Assembly (NCBI GenBank): GCA_019192445.1
Contig: JAHCMK010000006.1
Span: forward strand, 27,246 to 91,245
DNA: 64,000 bases
From: Oceanococcus sp. HetDA_MAG_MS8
GTDB lineage: Bacteria > Pseudomonadota > Gammaproteobacteria > Nevskiales > Oceanococcaceae
Direction: 5' to 3'
The notes under the pieces are model-generated. The model searched no databases, was not told the origin of the DNA, and worked only from the letters and a program-made list of their open reading frames with translations. A program made the position numbers and the translations under genes. This document shows, in pieces, positions 18,250 through 26,882 of this stretch. Position 1 is the first letter of the stretch; each line of letters opens with the position of its first letter.

Positions 18250-19479
18250 TCAGGCAGCCGGTTGCGCTGCTGCCAAGCGATTACGGCGCCGCTTAATGTT
18301 GGCATTGACGACGGCGTAGTCGATCAGCGGGGCGAAGATGTTGGCGAACAAGATCGCCAGCATGATGCCTTCGGGGAAGGCCGGGTTGATCACGCGAATC
18401 AAAATGGTCATGAAGCCGATGAGTGCGCCAAAGGCGTAGCGACCCGCGTTGGTCATGGATGCCGATACCGGATCGGTGGCCATGAACATCATGCCGAAGG
18501 CGAAGCCACCAATGCTCAGGTGCCAATACCAAGGCATGGAGGTCATGGGGTTGTCGGCTGAGCCAACGGCGTTCATTAAGGTGGCCGTGGCGACCATCCC
18601 CAGGAACACGCCCAAGATGATGCGCCAGTTGGCCACCCCGGTAATCACCAAGAAGGCACCGCCAATCAGGATGGCCAAGGTGGAAGCTTCACCGATAGAG
18701 CCTGGTAGCTGACCCATAAAGGTCTGCATCCATGTCATCCCAGAGTCGGTGATCGCAGATACGCCGCCCAGGGCAGCCATGCCCAAAGGAGTCGCACCTG
18801 TCCAGCCATCAACAGCGGTCCAAACCGCATCGCCAGACATCGCTGCGGGATAGGCAAAGTACAAGAACGCACGTCCGGTCAACGCGGGGTTCAGGAAGTT
18901 CTTGCCAGTTCCGCCGAAAACCTCTTTACCAATCACCACACCAAAGCTCACGCCCAAAGCCACCATCCACAAAGGGATGGTCGGTGGCAGCGTCAGCGAA
19001 AATAGAATGGATGTGACGAAGAAGCCTTCATTCACTTCGTGGTTACGCACCGCAGCAAAAATCACTTCCCAGATGCCGCCCACAATGAAGGTGGTCATAT
19101 ACACGGGCAGGAAGTAAGCGAAGCCGTGGAAGAAGTTGTCCAGCACACTGTTCGGGTTATAGCTGTTGCCAAACAGTTCCAGTAGAGCGCCGCGCCAACC
19201 ATCAACACTGGTCATGCCCAGTTCAGCCATCGCGCTATTGGCCTGGAAACCGATGTTCCAACAGCCCACCAGCATGGCTGGCATAACGGCCAACCACACG
19301 TAGATCATCACCCGCTTCAGATCAATGCCGTCGCGTACGTGCGGCGCGCCGCGGGTCACATCCGGCGGCGAATAGAAGAAGGTGTCGACCATCTCATAGA
19401 CGGCGTAGTACTTCTCGAACTTCCCGCCCTTGGCGAACAGGGGGTGCATTCGATCCAGAAATTCGCGTGTTTTAGCCAT
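18250..19479 (-). CDS. nqrB: Na+-NQR subunit B
   Basis: 409 aa with about ten membrane helices. The motif [10 protein letters not shown] places the covalent FMN on Thr230. [24 protein letters not shown] is highly conserved. NqrB carries FMN and riboflavin and forms the core of the Na+ path. It starts two bases after the nqrA stop and lies 19 bp before nqrC. Confidence 0.98.
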   Translation of the reverse strand: MAKTREFLDRMHPLFAKGGKFEKYYAVYEMVDTFFYSPPDVTRGAPHVRDGIDLKRVMIYVWLAVMPAMLVGCWNIGFQANSAMAELGMTSVDGWRGALLELFGNSYNPNSVLDNFFHGFAYFLPVYMTTFIVGGIWEVIFAAVRNHEVNEGFFVTSILFSLTLPPTIPLWMVALGVSFGVVIGKEVFGGTGKNFLNPALTGRAFLYFAYPAAMSGDAVWTAVDGWTGATPLGMAALGGVSAITDSGMTWMQTFMGQLPGSIGEASTLAILIGGAFLVITGVANWRIILGVFLGMVATATLMNAVGSADNPMTSMPWYWHLSIGGFAFGMMFMATDPVSASMTNAGRYAFGALIGFMTILIRVINPAFPEGIMLAILFANIFAPLIDYAVVNANIKRRRNRLAAAQPAA

Positions 19480-19481
19480 GC

Positions 19482-20837
19482 TTAACCTTCTTTCTCAATC
19501 TGTTCGAGGTTCGCCCGCAAATACGGGCCGTAGTCGTATTTCCCAACGCAGACAAAGCTGCACAGGGCCAAGTCCTCCTCGTCCAGTTCCAGGCAGCCCA
19601 ATGCCTGGGCGGTGTCTGTGTCCTTGACCAGCAGCGCGCGAAGGAGCTGCGTGGGCAGAACGTCCAACGGCATGACCCGTTCATAATTGCCGATGGGAAC
19701 CATGGCGCGCGGGCTCCCGTTTTGACTGGTGCTGAACGCAAAAGTCTGCCGCGCACGCCGCAACGCCGACACGAAGACGTTGTTGGCTGAAAATTTGTTG
19801 GTGCCAGGAGCAACCCAGCCCATGAACTCGCGCTCGCGACCTTCGCGCAGCACGGTGATTTGGTTGTGATACCGAGACAGGTACCGCCCCCATCCGGCTG
19901 CCCGGCGCCCCGATAAAACAGCCCCGGAAAGCACACGAACCTCGGTCGAGGTATCGATTTCGCCGGCAATCAGCTCGTCGGTACACACGCCAAGCTGGGT
20001 ACGAAGCAGGCGCGGACGCGTCACCTCCGGTCCGGATAGCGCAACGACCCGTTGTGTATCCAGTTGGCCTTGGGCGAACAGGCGACCAATGGCCATGACA
20101 TCCTGGTAGTTGATGTGCCATACGACACGTTCAGCGCTCACTGGCTCTAGGTTATGAATATGCGTTCCAACCAAGCCGGATGGATGCGGGCCACTAAACT
20201 CGGCGACGTCCACATTATCGAGCTGAGGCACATCAATAGAGGCCCCGGCTCGTTTGCACACCCAAATTTTGCAGTCCACCAGAGCACGCAAGACCTTGAG
20301 ACCGCGTTGATAGGCGTCTAAGTCATCGGCGATCACGACGGCTGGGTCTGCTGCGCCAGCATTGCTATCAATGCTGGTGACAAAAAGAGCCGCAGGGCTG
20401 GCATCGACGGCCGGCACTTTGGAATAGGGGCGCGTGCGCAAACTCACCCATAACCCGGAGGCAATCAGCTGTTCGCGCACTGCGGCACTATCCAGCCCCG
20501 CATCGATCTGGGCGTCATCGAAAGCGGTGAATTCAGCCGCTTCATCCCCATCAACGCGAATCACCACCGACTGCAAAACCCGGCGAGCACCGCGATTAAT
20601 CGCCTCCACTTCACCGCAAGCCGGAGCCGTGTACAAAACGCCAGGGTTCTTCTTGTCCTCAAACAACGGCTGACCACGCTTCACGCGGTCACCTTCAGCC
20701 ACCAACATGGTGGGCTTCATGCCGATGTAGTCGCCGCCGATGACGGCCACACGACCGGTTTGGGGGCCCTCCTCAATCCGCTGTTCGGGACTGCCGGTCA
20801 TGGGGAGGTCCAGACCTTTCTTGATCGTGATCTGCAT
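19482..20837 (-). CDS. nqrA: Na+-NQR subunit A
   Basis: 451 aa. The start [17 protein letters not shown] and the biotinyl-like region [24 protein letters not shown] are typical. NqrA is the cytoplasmic, cofactor-free subunit at the quinone site. It is first in nqrABCDEF, so the operon promoter must lie in 20838-21150. Confidence 0.97.
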   Translation of the reverse strand: MQITIKKGLDLPMTGSPEQRIEEGPQTGRVAVIGGDYIGMKPTMLVAEGDRVKRGQPLFEDKKNPGVLYTAPACGEVEAINRGARRVLQSVVIRVDGDEAAEFTAFDDAQIDAGLDSAAVREQLIASGLWVSLRTRPYSKVPAVDASPAALFVTSIDSNAGAADPAVVIADDLDAYQRGLKVLRALVDCKIWVCKRAGASIDVPQLDNVDVAEFSGPHPSGLVGTHIHNLEPVSAERVVWHINYQDVMAIGRLFAQGQLDTQRVVALSGPEVTRPRLLRTQLGVCTDELIAGEIDTSTEVRVLSGAVLSGRRAAGWGRYLSRYHNQITVLREGREREFMGWVAPGTNKFSANNVFVSALRRARQTFAFSTSQNGSPRAMVPIGNYERVMPLDVLPTQLLRALLVKDTDTAQALGCLELDEEDLALCSFVCVGKYDYGPYLRANLEQIEKEG

Positions 20838-21154
20838 AGGATAGGGATATCTAAGGTGGGGAAATCCAGCCCACTGATTTTACGGCATTTGCTGCGTTGC
20901 AGCCAAGTTGGCTGGAGCATCCGAGGCGCTGCGGGGCTTTAAAGCCTCGTCAGTATCCATGGTAGGGAAGGACTGCGCTGAGTGCGCCCCTATCCCACAA
21001 GCCGCTCACTTTGGCCCTTGGCCCGGCTACCGGGCGAAATCGATGCCCACCACCATGAGCGAGACCGCCCCCAGCACTAGCTTGACCAAAGTCTAAGGGG
21101 CCCATGCGGCCTAGCCACTGCACCCGCCAGAAGCCTGCGCCAGCAGAGCGCGCA
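20838..21154. other. nqr upstream region, no convincing gene
   Basis: This stretch must carry the nqr promoter. It holds a perfect 12-bp palindrome GGCTTTAAAGCC (20935-20946) that could be an operator. Two very short minus-strand frames were noted: a 26-codon ATG frame (20880-20960) and a TTG frame near 21094 reading VKLVLGAVSLMVVGIDFAR, a potential single membrane helix. Neither has a good ribosome site, and no promoter hexamers were clear. Confidence 0.4.
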
Positions 21155-21182
21155 TAAAAAAGCCGCGCCCGAGGGCGCGGCT
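21155..21182 (-). terminator. Rho-independent terminator of glnK-amtB
   Basis: AGCCGCGCC and GGCGCGGCT form a 9-bp GC-rich stem with loop CGAG. On the minus strand it is followed by an uninterrupted run of Ts (21155-21160). It lies about 38 bases after the amtB stop. Confidence 0.92.
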
Positions 21183-21219
21183 GACAGTGTCATCGTTATT
21201 GTTGTGTTGACACGCTGTC

Positions 21220-22485
21220 TTAGGAGTTGGTGAACTCCGGATAGGCTTCTAAACCACATTCGCTCTGGTCTGTGCCTTCGTACTCTTCTTCTTCGGTCAC
21301 CCGCAGACCCATAACGGCCTTGATGATGCCCCAGACAACCAAGCTGGCCACAAAGACCCAGGCGAAGATGGTCACAGCACCAATCAGCTGACCACTGAAG
21401 CTCACGCCGTCGTTGGTCAAAGGCACCAGCAACAGACCCAGCAGACCGCAGGTTCCGTGCACGGAGATGGCACCGACGGGATCGTCGATCTTCAGCTTAT
21501 CCAGACCGATGATGGAGAACACCACCAAGATGCCGCCCATGGCACCGAAGATCGTGGCTTCCAAAGCGGTCGGTGTGCTGGGCTCAGCGGTAATAGCAAC
21601 CAAGCCAGCCAGAGCACCGTTCAGGGCCATGGTCAGGTCGGCCTTACCAAAGAGCACGCGAGCGAGCAGCAAGGCAGCAACAGAACCACCGGCAGCAGCG
21701 GTATTGGTGTTCAGGAACACCATGGCCACCGATGCCGAGCTGCTGATATCACCCAGCTTGAGCACCGAGCCGCCGTTAAAGCCGAACCAACCCATCCACA
21801 GGATGAAGGTACCCAGCGTCGCCAAAGGCAGGTTGGCACCGGGGATAGCATTGATTTTGCCGTCGGCTCCATATTTGCCCTTACGTGCACCAAGCAGCAG
21901 AACACCAGCCAGAGCCGCAGCGGCACCAGCCATATGCACGATGCCGGAACCTGCAAAGTCGGAGAAGCCCAGATCGCCCAAGGTGTACATACCAAAGACA
22001 GAGGCACCGCCCCAGGTCCAGCTGCCTTCCAGTGGGTAGATAAAGCCGGTCATCACCACAGCGAAGAGCAAGAAAGCAAATAGCTTCATGCGCTCGGCCA
22101 CCGCACCAGACACGATGGACATGGCGGTTGCCACGAACACGACCTGGAAGAAGAAGTCAGAGGCACCAGCGTAGATGGAACCACCGCGGAAGCCGTCCTC
22201 ACGCTCCGCAAAGTCGCCCAACACAGCATCTGCATCGACATCAGCGATACCGGAGAGGAACAGGTCTCCTCCGTACATGATCATGTAACCGCAGATGAGG
22301 TACATGATGCAGCTGATCGAGAACAAAGCAATGTTCTTGGTCAGGATTTCGGTGGTGTTCTTAGCCCGGACCAAGCCGGCCTCAAGCATGGCGAAGCCTG
22401 CCGCCATCCACATCACCAGAGCGCCACACACCAAGAAGTAGAAGGTGTCTATGGCGTACTGCAGTTCAAAAATATTGTTTTCCAT
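21220..22485 (-). CDS. amtB: Ammonium transporter AmtB
   Basis: 421 aa, eleven predicted membrane helices. The pore histidines appear in SGIVHMAGAAAAL and GAISVHGTCGLLG, and IKAVMGLRVTEEEEYEGTDQSECG is the conserved C-terminal tail that contacts PII. The start is NNIFELQYAIDTFYFLVCGALV, with no cleavable signal obvious. It conducts ammonium across the inner membrane and is blocked by GlnK when nitrogen is ample. It lies 44 bp after glnK and shares its sigma-54 promoter. Confidence 0.97.
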   Translation of the reverse strand: MENNIFELQYAIDTFYFLVCGALVMWMAAGFAMLEAGLVRAKNTTEILTKNIALFSISCIMYLICGYMIMYGGDLFLSGIADVDADAVLGDFAEREDGFRGGSIYAGASDFFFQVVFVATAMSIVSGAVAERMKLFAFLLFAVVMTGFIYPLEGSWTWGGASVFGMYTLGDLGFSDFAGSGIVHMAGAAAALAGVLLLGARKGKYGADGKINAIPGANLPLATLGTFILWMGWFGFNGGSVLKLGDISSSASVAMVFLNTNTAAAGGSVAALLLARVLFGKADLTMALNGALAGLVAITAEPSTPTALEATIFGAMGGILVVFSIIGLDKLKIDDPVGAISVHGTCGLLGLLLVPLTNDGVSFSGQLIGAVTIFAWVFVASLVVWGIIKAVMGLRVTEEEEYEGTDQSECGLEAYPEFTNS

Positions 22486-22529
22486 AACGTTTCAAGTCGC
22501 TCCGTTGTTATACGTTTGGCACTCGTTAT

Positions 22530-22877
<348 letters not shown>

Positions 22878-22940
22878 CTAGTGAACCAGTGGTGGTCGGA
22901 AGCCCCAATACTTCCGCTGCAATGACTGCGAAGGGGGCTG

Positions 22941-22958
22941 AAGCACCAACCGTGCCAA
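22941..22958 (-). promoter_or_regulatory. Sigma-54 promoter of glnK-amtB
   Basis: On the minus strand the sequence is TTGGCACGGTTGGTGCTT, which matches the sigma-54 consensus YTGGCACGRNNNTTGCW at all but one base (GTGC for TTGC), with the essential GG and GC pairs at -24/-12 spacing. The start of transcription would be near 22930, about 62 bases before the glnK ATG. It lies in the 5' region of the divergent ubiK gene. Confidence 0.85.
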
Positions 22959-22995
22959 GTTGCCAAAAGGGGCCAAATCGCAGAAGCTTGCGCCC

Positions 22996-23238
22996 ATGTT
23001 GGAACTCAAAACACTGCAAGACCTCTCCGACCGCTTGGCGGCGGTGCTACCGCCCGGCATGAGCCAGGTGCGCGACGAGCTGCGGGAGAATTTCCGGATG
23101 GTGCTGCAAGCTCGGCTGGCCGAGCTCGACTTGGTGACCCGGGATCAGTTCGATGCGCAAAAAGCCTTATTGGCTCAGTCGCGTAAGCGGCTGGAAGAAC
23201 TCGAGCAGCGGCTGCAGACCCTGGAAAGCCAGAACTGA
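22996..23238 (+). CDS. ubiK: Ubiquinone biosynthesis accessory factor UbiK
   Basis: 80 aa from the ATG at 22996; a start at 22960 would add 12 unconserved residues and overlap the sigma-54 promoter. The N-terminal amphipathic part (QDLSDRLAAVLPPGMSQVRDELRENFRMVLQARLAELDLVTRDQFD) and the C-terminal coiled coil (RKRLEELEQRLQTLE) fit the YqiC/BMFP family, small trimeric proteins that help ubiquinone assembly with UbiJ. It is transcribed away from glnK. Confidence 0.9.
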   Translation: MLELKTLQDLSDRLAAVLPPGMSQVRDELRENFRMVLQARLAELDLVTRDQFDAQKALLAQSRKRLEELEQRLQTLESQN

Positions 23239-23591
23239 GGCGCGCCGCAGCCTGCGGCGTCGTGAGCGTGCAGCTTCACAAGCCCGCCGGCAGCCGCACG
23301 GCAAAGCTCCCCCGGCCGAGAGATGCGCCCACGGAAATCCGCAGCTCGGCTTGGCGCACCATTGTGGTGCAATACCCTGGCTACCCCCGCCAGGGACTGT
23401 GCAAGCCTCATGATGAGCCCGATCACATGGAGGCATCGGCGCCCGACAATGGCGGCGGATGATGTCGATGCTTAACGGAGCTGCCATGTAGGCTTTGGGG
23501 CATATCGCCAAGCCAGGTTGAGCGAGAAGGAGCTCTCGAGCCTCAGGCTATGTGCCCACTTGTCGCGTTGGGAGCGCGCTCCGCGAAGACC
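23239..23591. other. Gene-free region downstream of ubiK
   Basis: No supported reading frame. It contains a 7-bp-stem hairpin just after ubiK (CGCCGCA/TGCGGCG, near 23246-23262), an NtrC-like palindrome (separate entry), and a second hairpin CCCTGGC/GCCAGGG (23375-23395). It ends at the bidirectional terminator. Confidence 0.6.
23355..23371. promoter_or_regulatory. Candidate NtrC-binding site
   Basis: The sequence CGCACCATTGTGGTGCA matches the NtrC operator TGCACCA-N3-TGGTGCA at every defined base except the first. It lies about 400 bp upstream of the glnK sigma-54 promoter, beyond ubiK. NtrC is an enhancer-binding protein and can act at such a distance, but sites nearer the promoter are usual. 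Confidence 0.55.
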
Positions 23592-23622
23592 AAAAAAAAG
23601 CCGCACTGAATGCGGCTTTTTT
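23592..23622. terminator. Bidirectional rho-independent terminator
   Basis: An A-run, the stem GCCGCA/TGCGGC with loop CTGAA, and a T-run form a textbook intrinsic terminator readable on both strands. It ends the cytochrome gene on the minus strand and any read-through from ubiK on the plus strand. Confidence 0.93.
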
Positions 23623-23645
23623 GCGAAAACATGGGCAGCGATGCA

Positions 23646-24182
23646 CTAGGGCAGGCTGACCCCAGCATTTTCCAACATGTACACCACGGAGCGACGGATA
23701 TCGTCGTCGCTGAGGCTGGCGTCACCACCACGTGGTGGCATGCTGTTCTTGCCGTTAATCGCATTACTCACCAGCATGTCCAAACCGGCCTCGTCCAAAC
23801 GAGCCTGCCAGCCGGCTGTATCGTCTAGCTTAATCGCCCCCAGCACGCCCGCCATGTGACAGCCAGAGCACACCCCATTCACGATACCCGAGGCATCCCG
23901 CGCCGCAGCCACTTCGGTGGCAGCTGGTGCAGCCGGTTTGGCAGCTGCAACCGCCGCCGCATCTGTATACACAGCGCCTACCGGAGCAATGCGTTCAGCA
24001 ACGGCCTTGGTCCGCTCAGGATTCTCTTTTTCGTCGGGATCGATGGTGTTGGCAATGGCACTGATCACTACAGTGATAAGCACCAACACTCCCAGCACCA
24101 AGCTAAAGGTGTTGAAAAAGACCCGGTCGTGACTGTGATCAACGGCAACACCGTTCACTACTTCAGTATCGTTTTGTGACAT
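23646..24182 (-). CDS. Membrane-anchored cytochrome c5-type protein
   Basis: 178 aa from the ATG at 24182; the longer frame to 24368 runs into the acyltransferase gene. A membrane anchor (FSLVLGVLVLITVVISAIANTI, about 25-46) is followed by an Ala/Pro-rich linker and one heme-c domain with CSGCH and the distal Met in NSMPPRGG. It resembles the c5-like cytochromes that pass electrons to terminal oxidases in the periplasm. Its terminator is shared with the opposite strand. Confidence 0.9.
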   Translation of the reverse strand: MSQNDTEVVNGVAVDHSHDRVFFNTFSLVLGVLVLITVVISAIANTIDPDEKENPERTKAVAERIAPVGAVYTDAAAVAAAKPAAPAATEVAAARDASGIVNGVCSGCHMAGVLGAIKLDDTAGWQARLDEAGLDMLVSNAINGKNSMPPRGGDASLSDDDIRRSVVYMLENAGVSLP

Positions 24183-24276
24183 CGCGAATGACTGTGAAAG
24201 CGGGAAAATACCGTCGCGCGAACTGTTCCCCAGCGCATGCAACGGGTCTGAATACTTGCGAAGTTTAACATTGCGC

Positions 24277-24945
24277 CTAAGGCTTCTGGGCAACCGCAGT
24301 ATGGTTGTATTGCTGCTCCATAGCATCCAGCGCAGATTTGATCTGTGCCTGAATGGGACCAAAGTCACGGGTCTGCGTGGCTTCCGGCACCGTGATTGGT
24401 GGCCCGTAGTACACGTCTATAGTGGTGAATGGCCAGGGAATTCGTAGCCGATCCCAACTCGGCACCGTCCAGTAGCGCTGCGGCACCACGAAATAGGGCA
24501 CCACTGGCACACCGGCCTTGCGCGCCATGTCGATTACGCCAAACTTTACCTCGTAGAGCGGCCCGAGGGGGCCGTCCACCGTCACCGCGCCAGGGTAGCC
24601 TTGCTGCAAATAAGCCACGAGCTCATCTCTGGCTTGGCGGCCGCCTTTGTCTCGTCCACCCCGAGCGGAACTGCCACGCGCTGGCAGATGACCCAAGGAA
24701 CGCACCACATGGGCAATAGCCTCACCATCGCGGGAGCGGCTAATCATGGTGGTAAAGCAGCGACGACCGCTCTCGGCCATGATGGCTGAGACCAAGTTTT
24801 GGTGCCAAAACGCCATCACAAAGCCGCCCTTCAAACCGGCGCGGTCGGCGGGCAGATTCTGCTCGCCATGAATGCGATAACGGCAACTCCGACGCAGGAG
24901 TTGAATGATGTGCAAGAGCACGAAGTACAGTAGGCGGCGTCCCAT
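24277..24945 (-). CDS. DUF374-type lysophospholipid acyltransferase
   Basis: 222 aa from the ATG at 24945. FWHQNLVSAIM near residue 50 is the family's H-containing acyltransferase motif. TMISRSRDGEAIAHVVRSLG, RGSSARGG and VTVDGPLGP...VKFGVIDMARKAGVPVVPYFV complete the DUF374/KdtA-neighbour lipid acyltransferase pattern. It probably acylates a lipid A-like or lysolipid acceptor at the inner membrane. It lies 34 bp after the GNAT gene, at the end of a chain of overlapping minus-strand genes. Confidence 0.85.
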   Translation of the reverse strand: MGRRLLYFVLLHIIQLLRRSCRYRIHGEQNLPADRAGLKGGFVMAFWHQNLVSAIMAESGRRCFTTMISRSRDGEAIAHVVRSLGHLPARGSSARGGRDKGGRQARDELVAYLQQGYPGAVTVDGPLGPLYEVKFGVIDMARKAGVPVVPYFVVPQRYWTVPSWDRLRIPWPFTTIDVYYGPPITVPEATQTRDFGPIQAQIKSALDAMEQQYNHTAVAQKP

Positions 24946-24979
24946 CAATCGTGGCTTGAGGTCTGTGTCTCCACCGCCA

Positions 24980-25534
24980 TTATCCGGGATTCGATGCGGC
25001 CGACGCAGCCCGACCTCGAGCGGATCGCTCGCAAATCCAGCGCAACAAAGCGGTTTGCTCCTCGGGCGCGTAGTAAATCCCGTCCGGCACAAAACCCAAA
25101 TCCGCCAAAACGCGCTGGGAGGCGCGATTCTCTGGGTGACAAATAGCCCATACCGAGGCCAAGCCCAAACTGGCAAAGCCCAAAGCCAGCACTTGCTGCG
25201 CCGACTCTCGACCAAAACCCTGCCCCCAAAACTCGGGCAGCAAGGCAAAACCCAGGTCTGGCCCTGGCAGGCCACTGCGGCGCAATAAACCACATAACCC
25301 CAGCGGCTGTCCGGTCGCCAACGCTTCACACACCCAAAGTCCCATCCCCTCGCGCTGGAGGTGGGATAACAGCCGCTGCTCGATGTACCCCTGCGCGGCG
25401 ACCTTGTCCGCCAGAGTATGGGCGCTGATGTAGCGCTGCCATGCAGGCTGCATGACCAGCTCGCGGACAAACTCCGCATCGTCCAACGACGGTGCCCGAA
25501 AGCGCAGACGCGTACTGGGTTTAGGACAGATCAT
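24980..25534 (-). CDS. GNAT acetyltransferase (RimJ/RimL-like)
   Basis: 184 aa. TRLRFRAPSLDDAEFVRELV is the typical opening. The acetyl-CoA-binding motif is LLPEFWGQGFGRESAQQVLALGF, and HPENRASQRVLADLGF is the conserved helix 4 region. The acceptor is unknown; protein N-terminal or small-molecule acetylation are both possible. It overlaps the preceding membrane-protein gene by 14 bp. Confidence 0.88.
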   Translation of the reverse strand: MICPKPSTRLRFRAPSLDDAEFVRELVMQPAWQRYISAHTLADKVAAQGYIEQRLLSHLQREGMGLWVCEALATGQPLGLCGLLRRSGLPGPDLGFALLPEFWGQGFGRESAQQVLALGFASLGLASVWAICHPENRASQRVLADLGFVPDGIYYAPEEQTALLRWICERSARGRAASAASNPG

Positions 25535-25955
25535 GACTCAGGGCCGGCCGCTGATGTCGGCTGTACAGCCAAACCACCCAAAGACCCAAGGGCAGGTCCA
25601 CGCCAGCGCAAAATGGCGCCCACCAAATTGGGCGACTGCTATGGCCCCATTGTCCTGGTAGCCACAGATCAAACAGACCATGCGCAACCAGCGCCCAGCC
25701 GACCAAGGCCCAGGCCTGACCAAGAAACACCGGGCTCAAAGCCAAAACCATAAAAACCCCGGCACAGAGCAGCTCCAGAGCCGGGTTTTGCTCGGCCAAC
25801 AAGGCAAACAAGGGGTAATAACTGGCAATCACCATGGTCAACATAGGGTAGTAGCTGCGCTCCCGGTCAAAACCAGTCAGCCAACCCAGTACGGCCAGAA
25901 CCAAAGCCAAAACCAGCCCCGCCAAAGCGGCGACTACGCTTGTGCCAGCGTCCAC
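25521..25955 (-). CDS. Small membrane protein (possibly DUF6010-like)
   Basis: About 144 aa from a GTG at 25955; the open frame extends to 26042 but that part lies wholly within the MAPEG gene. Four or five hydrophobic segments; the RERSYYPMLTMVIASYYPLFALLAEQ and WALVAHGLFDLW stretches resemble DUF6010 proteins as recalled, without a search. It overlaps both neighbours, so it is probably translated with them. Function unknown. Confidence 0.7.
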   Translation of the reverse strand: MDAGTSVVAALAGLVLALVLAVLGWLTGFDRERSYYPMLTMVIASYYPLFALLAEQNPALELLCAGVFMVLALSPVFLGQAWALVGWALVAHGLFDLWLPGQWGHSSRPIWWAPFCAGVDLPLGLWVVWLYSRHQRPALSHDLS

Positions 25956-26362
25956 AGCACCGTTCCCGCGAGCCCCACCAAAGCCACGGCACTTACCGCG
26001 AAGCTGGCCGATCGCGCCAGGCTCCAACCCAGGTAGTAACACAGCATATGCCCTATGCGGCCGAGCCCATAGGCCACGCAGAAACCATTGGTGAAGGATG
26101 TTGGCGCGGCTGCGAACACGGCCACCAACGCCAAGATGACAAAGGCGGTCAGACTTTCATTGGTATTAGCGTGAGCGCGTACAGCGCGAAAGAAAAACGA
26201 GCCCGCATCCGGAGTCACAGGAAAACCGGGGCGATGGCGGCTGAGTATTCCAGCCACATCGGCCACCAAGAGTTGGACGATGCTTAAGGCGCCCATGCCA
26301 GCCAGCACCATCAACACGGGCTGGTAAGCCGACCATAGCGATGATAGTGATGCCTCAGGCAT
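25934..26362 (-). CDS. MAPEG family membrane protein
   Basis: 142 aa from the ATG at 26362, with an ATG two codons earlier as alternative. Four membrane helices. FFFRAVRAHANTNESLTAFVIL is the MAPEG signature (R-x-x-RAHxNxxE), and YGLGRIGHMLCYYLGWSLARSASF is the matching third-fourth helix segment. Family members conjugate glutathione to, or isomerise, lipophilic molecules. It overlaps the upstream gene by eight bases. Confidence 0.87.
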   Translation of the reverse strand: MPEASLSSLWSAYQPVLMVLAGMGALSIVQLLVADVAGILSRHRPGFPVTPDAGSFFFRAVRAHANTNESLTAFVILALVAVFAAAPTSFTNGFCVAYGLGRIGHMLCYYLGWSLARSASFAVSAVALVGLAGTVLWTLAQA

Positions 26363-26780
26363 GGGCATGGACTCGTGGAGCGGCGTAGACACCAAAGTAA
26401 AAAAGGCCCGTGGTAATCAGCGCTGTGGCCGCTACCGAAGACCACGCCAAAAACTGGACCAAGCCGCCCCAAGAGGCCCAAGCGCCTTGGAGGCCGTAGC
26501 TGAGCAAAATAATGCAGGCACCCGCATTACTGACCAAGCCCACCCAAATTGGCCCATGCGCAATTGCACCGCGCACGGCAGCCTGCAAGGCGAAGCTATA
26601 ACCCACGCACAAGGCCAAATAAGCCCAACCCAGCAATCGCAAGAACAGCATACTGGGCTGCTCGGGCAGGCCGGCGGCCTGCAGCCAAGCGGCTGGCAAA
26701 GCAATCAAAGGCAAGCACCAAAACACAACCGTCGCCGCAATCTTGAAGCGCAGTGTCCAAATCAACCCCGTCATTATCAC
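26355..26780 (-). CDS. Hypothetical four-helix membrane protein
   Basis: 141 aa (ATG at 26780 or two codons later). Four hydrophobic segments at about 12-31, 43-68, 78-98 and 108-134. I do not recognise the family. It is the first gene of an overlapping minus-strand chain (this gene, MAPEG, DUF6010-like, GNAT, acyltransferase), which suggests a shared membrane or lipid-related task, but no function can be assigned. Confidence 0.72.
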   Translation of the reverse strand: MIMTGLIWTLRFKIAATVVFWCLPLIALPAAWLQAAGLPEQPSMLFLRLLGWAYLALCVGYSFALQAAVRGAIAHGPIWVGLVSNAGACIILLSYGLQGAWASWGGLVQFLAWSSVAATALITTGLFYFGVYAAPRVHAHA

Positions 26781-26882
26781 TCCACCCCGTTCACACGCCG
26801 TGCAAGCGCACTTAAGCCGTGGGCAGAGCTTAGCAGGCCCGCCCCAGGCTGCAGTGCCCTACCAACCCCAAGGCCATGCGCG

